Of a stretch of DNA of 64,000 nucleotides, positions 53,476 through 64,000 are shown one piece after another (the stretch's first letter is position 1; each line of letters begins with the position of its first letter). Location of the stretch: positions 232,501-296,500 of the forward strand of contig NC_090158.1 in the NCBI RefSeq assembly GCF_017916325.1, read 5' to 3'. The notes below the pieces were generated by a model. The model was not told the origin of the DNA and did not search any database. It saw nothing but the letters and a program-made list of their open reading frames with translations. The position numbers were made by a program, and so were the translations under genes. This stretch comes from Leishmania martiniquensis. Its lineage: Eukaryota; Euglenozoa; Kinetoplastea; Trypanosomatida; Trypanosomatidae.

Positions 53476-55482
53476 TCAGCGGAGAAAGCGTTGGAACGCT
53501 GCATTCGCGCGTGCGTCGGCCTCAGGCCCACTGTGGCCAGACTGTGGCTGCTGGCGGTGGCGACGCGTCGCTGGCCGCGACTCGAGGTCGCAATCAAAGT
53601 CCTGCCGAAGCTGCCCACGAATGTCGTTCGCCAGCTTCAACGCCTCCTGACGGTCGCGCTTCTTGCGCCGCTTTGCATCCCTCGACGCCGCGGCAAGCGC
53701 ATCTGCCTCCTCCGCGTCCAGGGCGTCTTCGTCGTACACGCCGTTGCGCGCGTCGCGTGCCATCTGGGCGCGGTTGCGCTGCACGATGCGGGAGGCTCGC
53801 AGCGTCTGCTTGCTGCGCACCTTATCAGCGCTATCCTTCTTGTCCCACTTCGCCATCTTGCGTTCCCGCTGGAGCTCCTGCTTCGACTTGACCTCTCGTG
53901 TCTTCGGGGCTTCCTTGAAGCCAAGTTCCTCATCCACCTCCTCGTCGCGGCCCACCAACAGACCGGTCGGCGCCGCGTCTCCAAGCGACTTGCTAGCACG
54001 CCGCATCTTCCGTTCACGGATGGCCCGCGCCTTCCGGTTCAGTCGCAGATTTTCGTTGTACTCAGCCAGCCGCTTCTCATTGACGCCTGGAACCTGAATG
54101 TCCATGGAGATGGTATCCGGCGGAAGCTTGTCGAGCAGGTTCGCGACAACGCGCTCCTTGCGGTGTCGCTCCGTCTCGTGCGGGTTGGCATAGTAGAAGT
54201 CGGGGTTCGCCTCTCCGGAGCCGGGAATCAGCAGCGACGTGAAGCCGCGCGAGTGGCCAATGCCAATCACATCTTCAAAGGGGCAGAACTTCACCTGCTC
54301 GGCAACGTTGCCGTAGCCGAGACCAAACTTCATGTACGGCGAGCATGGCTTGGCGGCGGTGAACATGTCTTTCCAGATGTGCACATTTGTACCACCACCA
54401 AGCGCGACGAGGCCGCTGCTAGAGATGTCGAGCGTGTGGAAGCTGTACGTGATGGCGTATTCCTCCAGCGTGCGAAGCGTGCGGCAGTCCCACACCTTCA
54501 TGGCGTGGTCGCCGCCGAGGGTCAGAAAGAAACGACCATTCGGGTGAAAGCAGATGTCTTCGATGACCCCCTTGTGGCCTTTGAGCTGCAAGAGCGGGTC
54601 CACCACAGTCGGTGACCAAAACTTCACGACACCGCGCAGATCGCACGTGGCAGCGACACCGTTGCTCGGGTTCACGGCGAGGCAGCTGGTCGGGTCGCGC
54701 ATGACGGCCGGCACTTTCGTGCCTACCTCTTGTCCTGTGCTAATGTCCACGTACTGCATCGTGCTATAGGTGGATGAGGTGGCGGCGAGGAGCAGGTGCT
54801 TCGGCAGGTACGCGAGGCGATCCATGTGGGCCATCTTCGAGAGAATGTGCATTTCTGTTCCCTCTTTTGTGTACATGTAGACAAACTTCTTCTGTGCGGT
54901 TGCCGTCATACTGTGGTCGACCAGGAAGATGGCGTCGCTGATGCGATCTTTCAATTGCGTCTCGCCCTCAAGCACGAAAGATTTCCAGCGGATGTTCGCC
55001 ATGTGACCGCGCAGGCCGGCAAGTAGCAGGTGCGTGCCGTTCAAGGAAAAGTCAATCTTGTAAGGCCCTAGTTTATCCAGCACGAGGCTGTAGCGCTTCC
55101 GCTGGGTTTGCAGGTCCACCCCATTAGCGATGTCACGCTGCGAGATGCGGTCGGCCACCTCGTGGTCGTCCAGCAACAGTCCGGTGTTGTCCTCCTCCAT
55201 TCGACAGTACATGTCTACCTTGGCAAGCATCTTTGGCGCCTGCCGGTTCAGCTCTTCTCGTCGGCGCGCTCCGCGATGGCGCAGGGCGGCTGTGTCGGTC
55301 ACCCAGCGGCCCTGAATAAACCCCTTCTCATGCTTCGCCGTCTCCTGCTTGAGCTCTTCCGTGCGCTTATCGATAAGCTCCTGCACCTCCTTAGAGGGCC
55401 TCTGCGCTGCTCCGCCCCGCCGCGGCGCGGCCGTAGCAGCCGGCGGTGGAGACAGTGATACCGATGATGAGACAGGCAGCAT
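53476..55482 (-). CDS. UTP7: BING4/UTP7-family WD-repeat protein (SSU processome)
   Basis: The ATG is at 55482 (668 aa; relatives are about 550-610). UTP7 (WDR46/BING4) is a nucleolar component of the U3 snoRNP/SSU processome that processes pre-18S rRNA. The N-terminal 130 residues are charged helices (KEVQELIDKRTEELKQETAK). WD-type blades fill about 130-390, clearest at GHKGVIEDICFHPNGRFFLT (about residue 300) ending in MKVWDCRT. Directly after comes the BING4 C-terminal domain, about 395-470: FCPFEDVIGIGHSRGFTSLL, IPGSGEANPDFYYANPHETE. This block is diagnostic for the family. The last 190 residues are Lys/Arg/Glu-rich (RAIRERKMRRASKS, DAKRRKKRDRQEA), typical of nucleolar proteins and longer than in yeast. 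No key region is missing. Confidence 0.93.
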   Translation of the reverse strand: MLPVSSSVSLSPPPAATAAPRRGGAAQRPSKEVQELIDKRTEELKQETAKHEKGFIQGRWVTDTAALRHRGARRREELNRQAPKMLAKVDMYCRMEEDNTGLLLDDHEVADRISQRDIANGVDLQTQRKRYSLVLDKLGPYKIDFSLNGTHLLLAGLRGHMANIRWKSFVLEGETQLKDRISDAIFLVDHSMTATAQKKFVYMYTKEGTEMHILSKMAHMDRLAYLPKHLLLAATSSTYSTMQYVDISTGQEVGTKVPAVMRDPTSCLAVNPSNGVAATCDLRGVVKFWSPTVVDPLLQLKGHKGVIEDICFHPNGRFFLTLGGDHAMKVWDCRTLRTLEEYAITYSFHTLDISSSGLVALGGGTNVHIWKDMFTAAKPCSPYMKFGLGYGNVAEQVKFCPFEDVIGIGHSRGFTSLLIPGSGEANPDFYYANPHETERHRKERVVANLLDKLPPDTISMDIQVPGVNEKRLAEYNENLRLNRKARAIRERKMRRASKSLGDAAPTGLLVGRDEEVDEELGFKEAPKTREVKSKQELQRERKMAKWDKKDSADKVRSKQTLRASRIVQRNRAQMARDARNGVYDEDALDAEEADALAAASRDAKRRKKRDRQEALKLANDIRGQLRQDFDCDLESRPATRRHRQQPQSGHSGPEADARANAAFQRFLR

Positions 55483-56923
55483 TCCTCGCGGTTACTCTGT
55501 GTGTGGAGACGGAGCATGAGGCGATGCGCGTTTAACAGCAGAGCATATGGCATGAGGGTGTGCGTGAGAGACCGAGGGTGAGACAGAAAGAGAGGCATAG
55601 AAAAAACAGAAGCACACACACGCGCGCGCAAAAGTAGCCTCGCACGTTACGGTGCGCCGTCAGATGCTGCTCATGTCCGAGAGGGGCAGAGACACAAGGG
55701 GAGCCACCTACCTTTGCGGCAACTTTCCGCGCGAGTCTTTCTGCCGCGTGACAGAGGTTTCATTGTGTGACTTTCGCAATTTCTTTCACCGTGTACCGGA
55801 CGCACACGCACAAACGGATCAGCCTGAAAAGCCGCTGCCCACTTGCGCCCTTTTTTGGGTACCACAAAAGGTTCAAGGGAAGGAGCGCGCACAGGGAGAT
55901 GTCAAGCACTCTGGCTCAACAGCTCTTCAGACGAAGCGTGGCTCTGTCGTGGTCGGCGTAAGCCCCCTCTTCAGGAAGCCTCGGTAGACACATTGACCGA
56001 CGACACACCATCAACCTACTTTTGTGTGTAAGTGTGTGTAGGGGGAGGGGGAGGAGGGTCACGTCGCAGGCTGGCCTCTTCCTTATGCGACTCTTCCTGT
56101 CACTGCTGCTTCTGCATACGCCCGCTCGTGTGAGCCCCCCCCCGACTACGAGGCCGAAAAACAAACGAAGAGGGAAAAAACATCTTAGAGAGGGAGAGGG
56201 GGGAGGAGGGAGGGAAAAGAAAAGGTAAACCAACGCCGAGATCAAACGAAAACAAAAAAAACACCGCTCCGGTGTTGGTGGTGGTGAGCAATGACCCCAC
56301 ACAACATAACATAAAATAAAAAACGGAAAGAAGGGGCCCAAAATGGGGGGGATTCGGCGTCAGAGTGTTTCGTGGGTCTGTGCCTCAGAAGAAGGCGAGA
56401 TGCTCCTAAAAGAAATAAAAGAGGAGAAGCCATACGCACGCATTGTGACGCGAAGAAAAAAAGAAAAAACAGAAGCCGCCACAGAGATGTACGCGCGCTG
56501 ACAAGCCTGCGTCTCTGTCTATTTGTCACCTCACGTGCAAGAGAAGCGCCCCTCCACCGAAGACTGCTATCGGAGATACGGCAAGAGCTAAAGAAAGGAA
56601 ACGTGGCACATCACACCCCACACAACGACGCAGAACGAAGAGAGAGACAGTATGTACAAGGTGACACCAGGCGTGACGGAATACCCCTTCATCTTTGCCT
56701 ATTATCATCGAGTAGCTTTTTATTGGCTCGCGTATCCGTTCTGTCTTGGCGCATAAATCTACCCTACCCCACACCCACCCCGCCGCCGTCACCGCATCCT
56801 CACGGCCCTGTGGCAGCGGCCACATCTCGCGTGGCGCGAAGCAGCCACTGGAGGCACCCCTTGCAACAATGCACCAAAGTGTCAGCGTGGCGCGAGCGCG
56901 TCCCGCCCGGCCATCATCGCCTG
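55483..56923. other. Intergenic region, no gene seen
   Basis: It holds CA/CG runs at 55612-55630, a purine-rich stretch at 56185-56222, poly-A segments near 56240-56260 and 56455-56470, and no supported frame. It is spacer or UTR upstream of the UTP7-like gene. Confidence 0.5.
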
Positions 56924-57180
56924 TTAGTATGGGAAGCCTGAGGCACCGCAGAAGGGGTGCACGATGTGGTAGAGGGCATAGCGGGGTGCGGCTGCGAGCG
57001 GGCGTGCGAAGTAGAGCTTAAGGCTGAGGTCGCTGAAAAATGACGAGGCCAGCGCGTGGCTGTAAGGCGAATCTTCAGCGGCACTCGAGATGGGGCCGGT
57101 GTCACAGGACTGGGAAGAGGAGGATGAGTGGGTGGAACAGGGCAGACTTGCACGGTTCGGGGTGAGGGGGACATCGTGGC
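56924..57180 (-). other. Orphan coding-like fragment ending in TAA
   Basis: The last ~85 codons of a minus-strand frame that ends at 56924 look like real coding DNA: GC-rich third positions and a mixed, non-repetitive sequence (SDLSLKLYFARPLAAAPRYA, then LYHIVHPFCGASGFPY). Upstream the same frame passes into Phe/Ser/Pro-rich polypyrimidine translation, with its only ATG at 57628. A different frame starts at an ATG at 57174 just after a TTTAG, but its third positions look worse. It could be the 3' end of a broken gene, or a real gene of 234 aa from 57628. Family unknown. Confidence 0.3.
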
Positions 57181-58307
57181 CTAAACAGAATATGCACGAC
57201 TGACACAACGCGTCATCGGCATTTAGAGACAGGCGAAGTGGAAACGATTGTGGCGTGAGTGAAGGGAAGAGAGGGTGCGCGGTCTCGTGGAAGGTGGTGC
57301 AGGCGCAGAGGCCCGCGTTTGCACAACAGGAACGGTGAAAGGGGGAGGGGAGGGGAGGGCTTACAAATGAGCGTTTATGTTGGTTAGACTGCTCGCGAAC
57401 GCCTGCGACACGGAGCAGGCGAGTGAGTAGTGGTGGACGCTGCAGACGAACTGCAAGCCGTACACCTAAAGCGACCACAAAGGAGAAGGGAGAAGAGAAA
57501 AAAAGAGGCGCGGGAGAGAGCTTAGGAAAGGGCAACGTCGACAGTGCCGAGGCATCCACAAACAAAAAAAGGGGAGTGACTACAGCGGATTTAAAAAGCG
57601 AAAAAAAGAAGAAGCTCACATCACGCATGCGGCGCTCGCCTGGGCGTTCCCTCACCTCTGTGAAGCGCACAGTTACATACCTTTGTAAAGGCAGACACGA
57701 TGTAACACCGACGCACGAGCGCAGCGTGAAAGAGCGAATCACATTCGACCTTGTTCACCCATGAATGGAAGCTCTGAGGTGCAGCACACTGTACGGCGAT
57801 CGAAAAGAAAGGCTTGGCGAACAACCACGACGAAGCGCGGAGAAATAAAGGAGGCACGTGGTCAACACAGGCCCATATCAACCACACGAAAATGAAAAAG
57901 GCAGAAAGTTCGCCGTGAAGAAGAAAAGTGAGGTCTCCTCCCCCTGTACATCGAGCAACGGAAGAGCCGCCGGTGTGTGTGTGTGCGCGCGCTGGGAATG
58001 CTATACGAGACAGAATCCAGCGAAGAATAGAGAGACTGACGGGAGAGCCAAAGGGGCTTGGCAGCATTCAAAGCAGCGCAGCCAAACGAAAAGCAACGGC
58101 ATGCACGCCCCCATCCACGAGCTAAGCCGATGCGCCGGCAAGCAATGAGGGAGGAGGAAAGGAAAGAAAGTCCAGCTTACGCCCCCACACACCACTCCGA
58201 GGGCGGGCAGGGGGGACATAGATTCTGAGGAGCGGGTAGAGCTCGGCGCAAAGGCGGCAGAGACCCAGAAAGAGAGGAATGAGTCCACAGCCCCCTCCCC
58301 GGCGTGC
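57181..58307. other. Intergenic region, no gene seen
   Basis: It holds purine-rich plus-strand sequence at 57340-57360 and 57480-57620, and a GT run at 57973-57985. No supported frame apart from the possible upstream extension of the fragment at 56924-57180. It presumably includes the 3' UTR of the 352-aa gene. Confidence 0.5.
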
Positions 58308-59366
58308 TCACCCAGTCGCCCACCTTTCTTCTCCTGGTGAGACCCTCGGCAGTGAACGACACACCCCACACAGCGGCGCCGCCCATTCTCCTGATTGGGG
58401 CTCGCTGAAGACTTCTAGAACGGCTAGCGAGCGAGCCTGCTGCGTGCATGGCGTTGCCGCGCTTTTTCGTCCGCGTTGCATTTCACACAGTTGTTGCCAA
58501 AGCGCTTCCTGCAGACGGTGCGTTTCGCGCAGCAGCGCCCGCAAATGTCGCAGTCGCTCCTCGCGCGTGGAGAGCGGTGCGGCGAATGACAGGTTGTGGT
58601 CGCCCGCGCTGCCAGGGTAAGGGTCGCCGGTGGCGCCGTACGGCAACGGTAACCCCAAGACAGGAGACATCAAGCACCCCGGCTGGTGATGCGGCAGAGC
58701 ACACGCCGAGCGCCTACCGGCCGCACTAGCCAGTGGATGCGTGGCAGCAGAAGCAGCCTCTCCACAAGCTGCCTTGCACGTGAGCAACCGCCGAGGGCAA
58801 CTGGGACGCCTAAGCACCCCCACTGCGCCGGAAAGCAAAGTGAAGGACGTGTTTGGAGTTGCCTCATCGGCAACCTCGGCCATCGGCACGGCGCCCGGTA
58901 CACTGCCTTCACTTGACTCACCCTTGAGCTCCTTTCCTTTCGCTAAGCGGCGCTGGCGCTGCTGTTGCGCAGGGCGCTGCTGTGCGTCTTGTGCCAACAC
59001 CAGATCAAAGACATCCATGGGCAATACCTGACTCCAACTGCAAGCGGCCGCCAATGCCGGCTCTGCAGCCAAGACGGCAGCTGCTTTCTTCTTCGCAGGA
59101 GACACCAACAGAGATGGTGTGACGTGCACGCGGGGCGGCGATCGCATGGGCGCCCCGCTCCCACTCGCCGAAAAGGATGAGGACCATGTGCGGCTGCAGG
59201 AGTCATACGGCAAGCTCACCTGCGTCAACGACGAGCGCGTCACACCACCGGTGTCCTCTGTCAACCCCCGTGCGCAGTCGCTGAGACTCGCACAAGACAC
59301 AGACGAACGCAGCAGCGGCTTTGCGATAGAGTCCTGCCGCTGTGGCCGCTGGTGCAGGGACGGCAT
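58308..59366 (-). CDS. Hypothetical protein with C-terminal coiled-coil segment
   Basis: The ATG is at 59366 (352 aa). The frame continues upstream for 26 codons to 59444, but that part is the translation of a GT/CA repeat (CVCVCLCLC) and I exclude it. Most of the protein is Ser/Ala/Pro-rich and probably disordered, with a short VFDLVLAQDAQQRPAQQQRQ stretch near the middle. Residues about 265-305 (REERLRHLRALLRETHRLQE) form an amphipathic helix likely to be a coiled coil. It ends with a Cys/Pro-containing tail. I do not recognise the family and see no catalytic motif, signal peptide or membrane helix. Codon composition is like the neighbouring genes and unlike the spacers, which is the main support for its being real. 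Confidence 0.65.
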   Translation of the reverse strand: MPSLHQRPQRQDSIAKPLLRSSVSCASLSDCARGLTEDTGGVTRSSLTQVSLPYDSCSRTWSSSFSASGSGAPMRSPPRVHVTPSLLVSPAKKKAAAVLAAEPALAAACSWSQVLPMDVFDLVLAQDAQQRPAQQQRQRRLAKGKELKGESSEGSVPGAVPMAEVADEATPNTSFTLLSGAVGVLRRPSCPRRLLTCKAACGEAASAATHPLASAAGRRSACALPHHQPGCLMSPVLGLPLPYGATGDPYPGSAGDHNLSFAAPLSTREERLRHLRALLRETHRLQEALWQQLCEMQRGRKSAATPCTQQARSLAVLEVFSEPQSGEWAAPLCGVCRSLPRVSPGEERWATG

Positions 59367-62300
59367 ACGCAGCAACACAGAAGAGAGGCGCAGATGGAGG
59401 AAACACAGACACAGACAGACACACACACACATGCACACTAACACTCAGAGAACGAGAGAGAGAGAATAGCGAAGAATAATGACAAATTAAAGCAGAGAAA
59501 CAAACGGACAGCGCTAGCAGAGACGTTATGTGTGCGTGTGAAGGTGTGTCTTATTGTCTTCCTTTTTTGTTTTTATTGTTGTCGTCGTTGAGACGGAGCA
59601 AATTGAAGATTTAAAAAAAAGGGGACGTAAACGAGAGGGAGGGCGCCCACCCCCAAAAAAAAAATAAACGGAGGCGGCAGATCAAGGGGCAGGGGTGATG
59701 AGAGAAAGGTAAAGAGCACAGACACAGACAGATGCAGCGTAGAAGCAGATCTCTGCAGATAATTGGCCGGCAACGGAAGAGGAGTGGAGGGAGACCAGAA
59801 CGGAGGGAGAGAGAAAAACAAAGGGCACGGGCACGCGTACTGAGCTGGGCCACACCAGCGAGCAGGGGAAGGAGGGAGGGAGGGGGGTCACGTACACACA
59901 CGCACACGTGCATATAGGCTTTTACGGGTGTATATATGTGTGTAGGCACGTGTACGCTGGAAGGTAATGCCAAGGATTGTGTGAAAACCTTCTGCCAGCT
60001 CTTCCACAAGCGAGGAATTCAAGGAAGAAGAAAGGCGAAACAAAAAGGCTCCGTGCGTGCAGCTGTGTATGTTGTGCAGGACGGGCGGAAAGAGTGTGGA
60101 CGGAGAGGGGGTCGGTGGCGTTTACGTTGATGAAAGATGTGAAGCGCACCTCGAACAGAACACGCCTGAGCGAAGGACGCGCGGAGGCGTCGGCAGGATC
60201 GCTGGCAGTACCTACAGTGAAAAAAAATACGGAAACAAATAAATAAACAGGCGAAACCAAATGTTCAAAAGGCGGGAGCGTTCGTTGATTGAGTCCACCG
60301 AGTGTATACAAATATATTTTGGGGGGAAAGGGGGGAAGAGGGAGAGGGAATCACAAAGGTGAGTGAGTGTGTGTGTGTGTGTGGAGGGAGGAGGAAGGGA
60401 GAGGGGAATGGCGTAAACTCATGCACTATACCGCAAAGAAAATTTAAGATCCGCCGTCAGACACAAGGATGAGATGGGAAGACACCGCTTGCCGCTTGGG
60501 ATGACAACTGCCTCCGACAAAAAGGGCGAAATGAAGGCGAAAGATGCAGAGAGGCAGTAGAAGAGAGAGGGGGGAAAGAGACAGAGGGCACAGTAGCGGC
60601 GCTTATGGAGCGTGGTTTCCTTTGGACGCCTTCGCAACTCGGATGCCAGTGATGCTGCTGCGTGCAGACCTTTTTCTTATCGGCGTTGCTATGTTCGCCT
60701 TTCCCTCTTTCCCCAACCTCGTATGCGCTTGTGTGCACCTCAGCAAGAATTATCGGCGCCAAAGAAAATGGAGGTGGAGGGCAAATAGAGCGGAGGAAGG
60801 GGGGGAATGGTGAACACACGGCGAGAGATGCGAAGTTCGCTGAGTATCGTCCTTTATTTAAAAAAGGTGGTACGAATGATTCCTGGAGAGGACACACGTG
60901 AAGCGCACACACAAGCCAATAAGCAAGCACGCAGGAGGGAGGGACAAAACGTTTAGCGACACACAAAAAAAAAGAGGGCCGTTTATGAGATTGCGCAAGA
61001 GAGCCACGGGGTGGTAATGTGTGTATGTGTGCACGTTTAGAAGTGGCGTCAAGAACTTGAGGATAAGGGCGTGGGGGGAGGGAGGGTGGCCGGATGAAGC
61101 AGCAGCAGAGAGCAACAGCTCAGGTGACACAGCGACAATGGCTTTGGGACACACTCGGAGGGAGAGAGAAAAAAGAAATGCCAAACGAGAGAGGCACACA
61201 CAGACAGGAGTGCGTGTAACCCCTCCTCTCCCTTTCGCTATCAGTACAATGCAGCGACAGGTGGCAGAAGAGCAGAGCTCCTGACGCCTCGTCCAAGCAT
61301 ACACACCTGCACACACACACACACACACACACTGGCAGGAGGCACGAGAACAGAAAGGTACAGATAGTACCGCCAATAAAATTCTGGACGAGAAAGAGTT
61401 GGGTGCGAGCGGTGGTAGAGAAGGAATATGGGGAGTAGAGAGAGAGCGCAGTGCTGAAACGGAGGTGATAGGAGAAGCGATCGTGTATAAAAAAAGCAAT
61501 GGCAACGATGTGGTGCGTATCGGGTGAGGGGAAGGTTGCTGCTCCGCGTATGCGCCGAACGTCACAGAGAGAGAAAATCAAGGGTCAGACAACTACAACA
61601 ACAGAGGGGCGAGAGCACAACACAATGAAGGAGGCGCCACAGCACTTTTCGTTGGCGAAAAGGGCTTTGCCGCTTTACGTATGTGTGTGTGTGTGAGAGA
61701 GAGAGCGGAGGGGCACTGTGGGAGCGACAAACAGTAAGAGAGGAGGAGGCGTGGGAAGGCACGTGGCGTCCCATCACCGAGAAGGACGCGAGAGACGGGA
61801 GAGTTTTTTAAAAAAAGGAATAAAGGCAAAGTAAAATGTATAAACGACAGATCGGAACGCGTGCAAAGAAATCCTAAAAGTAATCCTAAGCGAGCAAGGA
61901 CGAGTCGGGAGGGGGAGGAAGTGGTGGTGTTGGCTGGGAGGGAGGGAGGGAGGGTACAGAAGAGATCCGGCACAAGCTGAGCGAAATCGACAGAGAACGG
62001 GGCAGGCCTGATGCGGTGGTGATGGTGAGGCGGGCAGCCGTGGGAGGGGGGGCGGCGTGCCAATTATAGAGGCGCGAGAGGGAACACAGGGAGCGAGAGT
62101 GAAACTCGGTTGCATTCACACACGCACACGCAGAAGAGAGGGAGTCCGGCGACGGCAGGAGAGGAGACCGCCTGTCGAGCGATTGCAAGAGAAAATATAT
62201 GCAGGCGCAAAGGGACATACAACCCCAAATACCAACAAAAGAGAGACGAGAGGCGAAAAAGATCGAGGGTGAGGAGATGCCCAAGACACACACACACAGA

Positions 62301-64000
62301 CACATACACACTCGAACAGGGAGAGAGGGGAGGCGAGGGGAGAGGTGATAAGAGATATATGCGGGTACCCTCATCCAAAACAAACAGAAACAAGAACTTA
62401 TGGGTGTGTTTTACTCTCCGTGTACGCCTCTGCGTGCGATTGCCCAACGACGACAGGAAAGAGAGGCGACTGCAAAGAAATATGAGTGCACGCGCGTCAA
62501 TAATTGAAAAAAGGACGCGCTTGTCTGTTCCAATCAAATAAGGGCACCTCTTCACGAAAAAAAAGATTTCTCCGTCCTGTTCCGTTCTTCTTCGCCCTTG
62601 GAGAGCGCGCGGAGCTCTTCGTTCAACACGCACACGCTGTCGCTGCCGCCCACTTCTAAAATAGAAAAAATGCGGCCGTAAAAAAAGACGAGCAAGAGCA
62701 GCGCGATGACCTTTCTGTGCCTGTCAGTCTGTCGTTTGGCGTGCGCCGACCGTGCGACTCAAGGCAAGCAGTTTGGTGCGCTTCTCTAAAGCAACGGCCC
62801 TCTGCAATGAGAAACGAGCAAGACAAAAGTGTCAAGGAGAAAGATACGATACCTGTCTGCTCAGTCAGTCAAGCTCCCGCCCAGGCTCGTTGTCATGCGC
62901 TCGCAGGCTGAATGGGGCACTCGACGGAGATGGAAGAGGCACGCCCTAGAGTTATGCTCGTTTGTACTCGTTGCTGTTCTCTGGTGGACCAAGTCAGCTG
63001 CACTTCCTCTTCTCTTTCCATGTACGTGTGTGTGTGTGTGTGTGTGCTTACTTCCCTGCAATGAAACGCACGCACCCATACGTACAGTCACACCGAAACA
63101 GAGTACGCACGCGGAAGGGGGCAGGTCGCAAAGATCAAAATAGGAGTGTAGCGTTGGCTTCGTTTTTTTTTTTGATCTCTGCATACGCATTATTTAGGGC
63201 TTGTGTCGTCTGTTCGTGGATGGGGAGGCCTGCCTCCACGCTCTTGACTCAGTGATCGACCTCCACGTGTACGCAGAGAGCACAACGGAGGTGGAGGGCA
63301 AACTTGTATGCGCGGCTGCGGCGCCGCCTCGGGGAGCGTGGAATGCCGTGCAAGTATCCGTGGGGACTTCAAGGCGCGGAGTCCACAGTTCGGGAGGGGA
63401 AGGGAGGAAAAAGAAAGCGTAACGACAGCGGAAGGGGAGAAAGAGAGGCCCGGAAACTTCGCCTGCGCTGTTCCAGCTTTCGTGCGCTCGCTTTAATGCA
63501 GCGCGCAGGCGCAGACGCATATGCGCGCACACGCCCTCCACTCTCGGCCTTTCTCCCGCGTCCGCTTCGATTCCTTCTCACGTTCAGACGGTACCCAGGT
63601 CCACCTCAACTCCAGCGCAAGTTTGTAAATAGGGAAGGGAGGAAAAAAAACGCGAAGCGATGGCACAGAGAGGGGGGAGGCGATGACCGCTGAGCGGGGC
63701 GTTCGCGCAGAGGAGCGAACGTATATACAAATAAATGAATATGTATATATATATGTATGTGTGTGTGTGTGTGTGCGCCAGCAAAATGAGTCGGTGGAGT
63801 GGAGTGGAGTAGGGGGGAGTGGGGGTGAATGGCACGTACGAATAGCTGCCCAAAAGCACGACAGGCACAGAGAAGGAAAACCAAAACAAAGCAAACGAAT
63901 ACGACAAGGTGAGTGCGGCAATCAGCACGCTTGGGCCGTTTTTTTTCCTTTATATCGTTACACTGCGCCTCTCTTGCTCGGACTTGATGAGCGGGTTCGG
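59367..64000. other. 4.6-kb gene-free right end rich in microsatellites
   Basis: No gene is supported on either strand. It contains CA/GT repeats at 59416-59436, 60370-60381, 61309-61332, 61683-61696, 62288-62312 and 63025-63047, A runs at 59612-59620 and 59657-59665, GGGA/GGGAGGGA runs near 61937-61954, an AT/GT tract at 63739-63774 and GGAGT repeats at 63795-63811. The plus strand is strongly purine-rich, as in the other gaps. Open frames translate to Cys/Val, Ser/Pro/Leu or Phe runs. The likely content is the long 3' UTR of a gene beyond the right edge plus the 5' flank of the 352-aa gene. Confidence 0.6.

Noticed and set aside
53311..54615. 434-codon plus-strand frame
   Set aside because: Antisense to the UTP7/BING4 gene, whose conserved blocks are on the minus strand; no motif of its own.
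60858..61565. 235-codon minus-strand frame
   Set aside because: Contains translated CA repeat (CVCVCVCAGV) and Ser/Leu/Phe/Pro-rich UTR-like sequence; no coding character.

Overview
The window looks like one stretch of a kinetoplastid nuclear genome, most likely Leishmaniinae (Leishmania or a close relative). The evidence is: long intronless genes with GC-rich third codon positions; every convincing gene on the minus strand, as in a polycistronic transcription unit; multi-kilobase intergenic gaps full of microsatellites; and plus-strand purine-rich tracts just upstream of start codons, which in the minus-strand RNA are the polypyrimidine tracts used for spliced-leader trans-splicing. I cannot assign a species from sequence alone.

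In transcription order (right to left) the window holds: about 4.6 kb without a gene; a 352-aa hypothetical protein (58308-59366); an orphan coding-like fragment near 57 kb; a BING4/UTP7 WD-repeat ribosome-biogenesis protein (53476-55482); two related two-helix membrane proteins (50738-51412 and 46146-47363) separated by a gap that contains a frame-broken coding-like island; a 1135-aa helical-repeat-like protein (41110-44517); a MYCBP-associated-protein-like ciliary protein (36620-39844); a kinesin (32344-34644); ubiquitin-activating enzyme E1 (24869-28003); a decayed reading frame near 23.5 kb; a PAP2 lipid phosphatase (21692-22378); a long decayed-looking region (about 16.6-20.05 kb); a metallo-beta-lactamase-fold hydrolase (13761-14903); a small zinc-finger plus tRNA-binding-type OB-fold protein (12809-13282); and a giant kelch-repeat protein that starts at 9896 and runs off the left edge with no stop in 3298 codons.

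The genes do not form one pathway, which is normal because trypanosomatid transcription units are not functional operons. Themes present are the flagellum/cytoskeleton (kinesin, MYCBPAP-like protein), protein turnover (E1), ribosome assembly (UTP7), lipid or dolichol phosphate metabolism (PAP2) and translation-linked RNA binding (OB-fold protein). Least explained are the giant kelch protein, the paralogous pair sharing an invariant GNWTFEVLAAK block, the hydrolase lacking one metal-ligand histidine, and islands of base-balanced, frame-broken sequence inside purine-rich intergenic DNA. Start codons were set at the first in-frame ATG; several reading frames extend further upstream only through GTG or TTG, which I do not accept as starts here.
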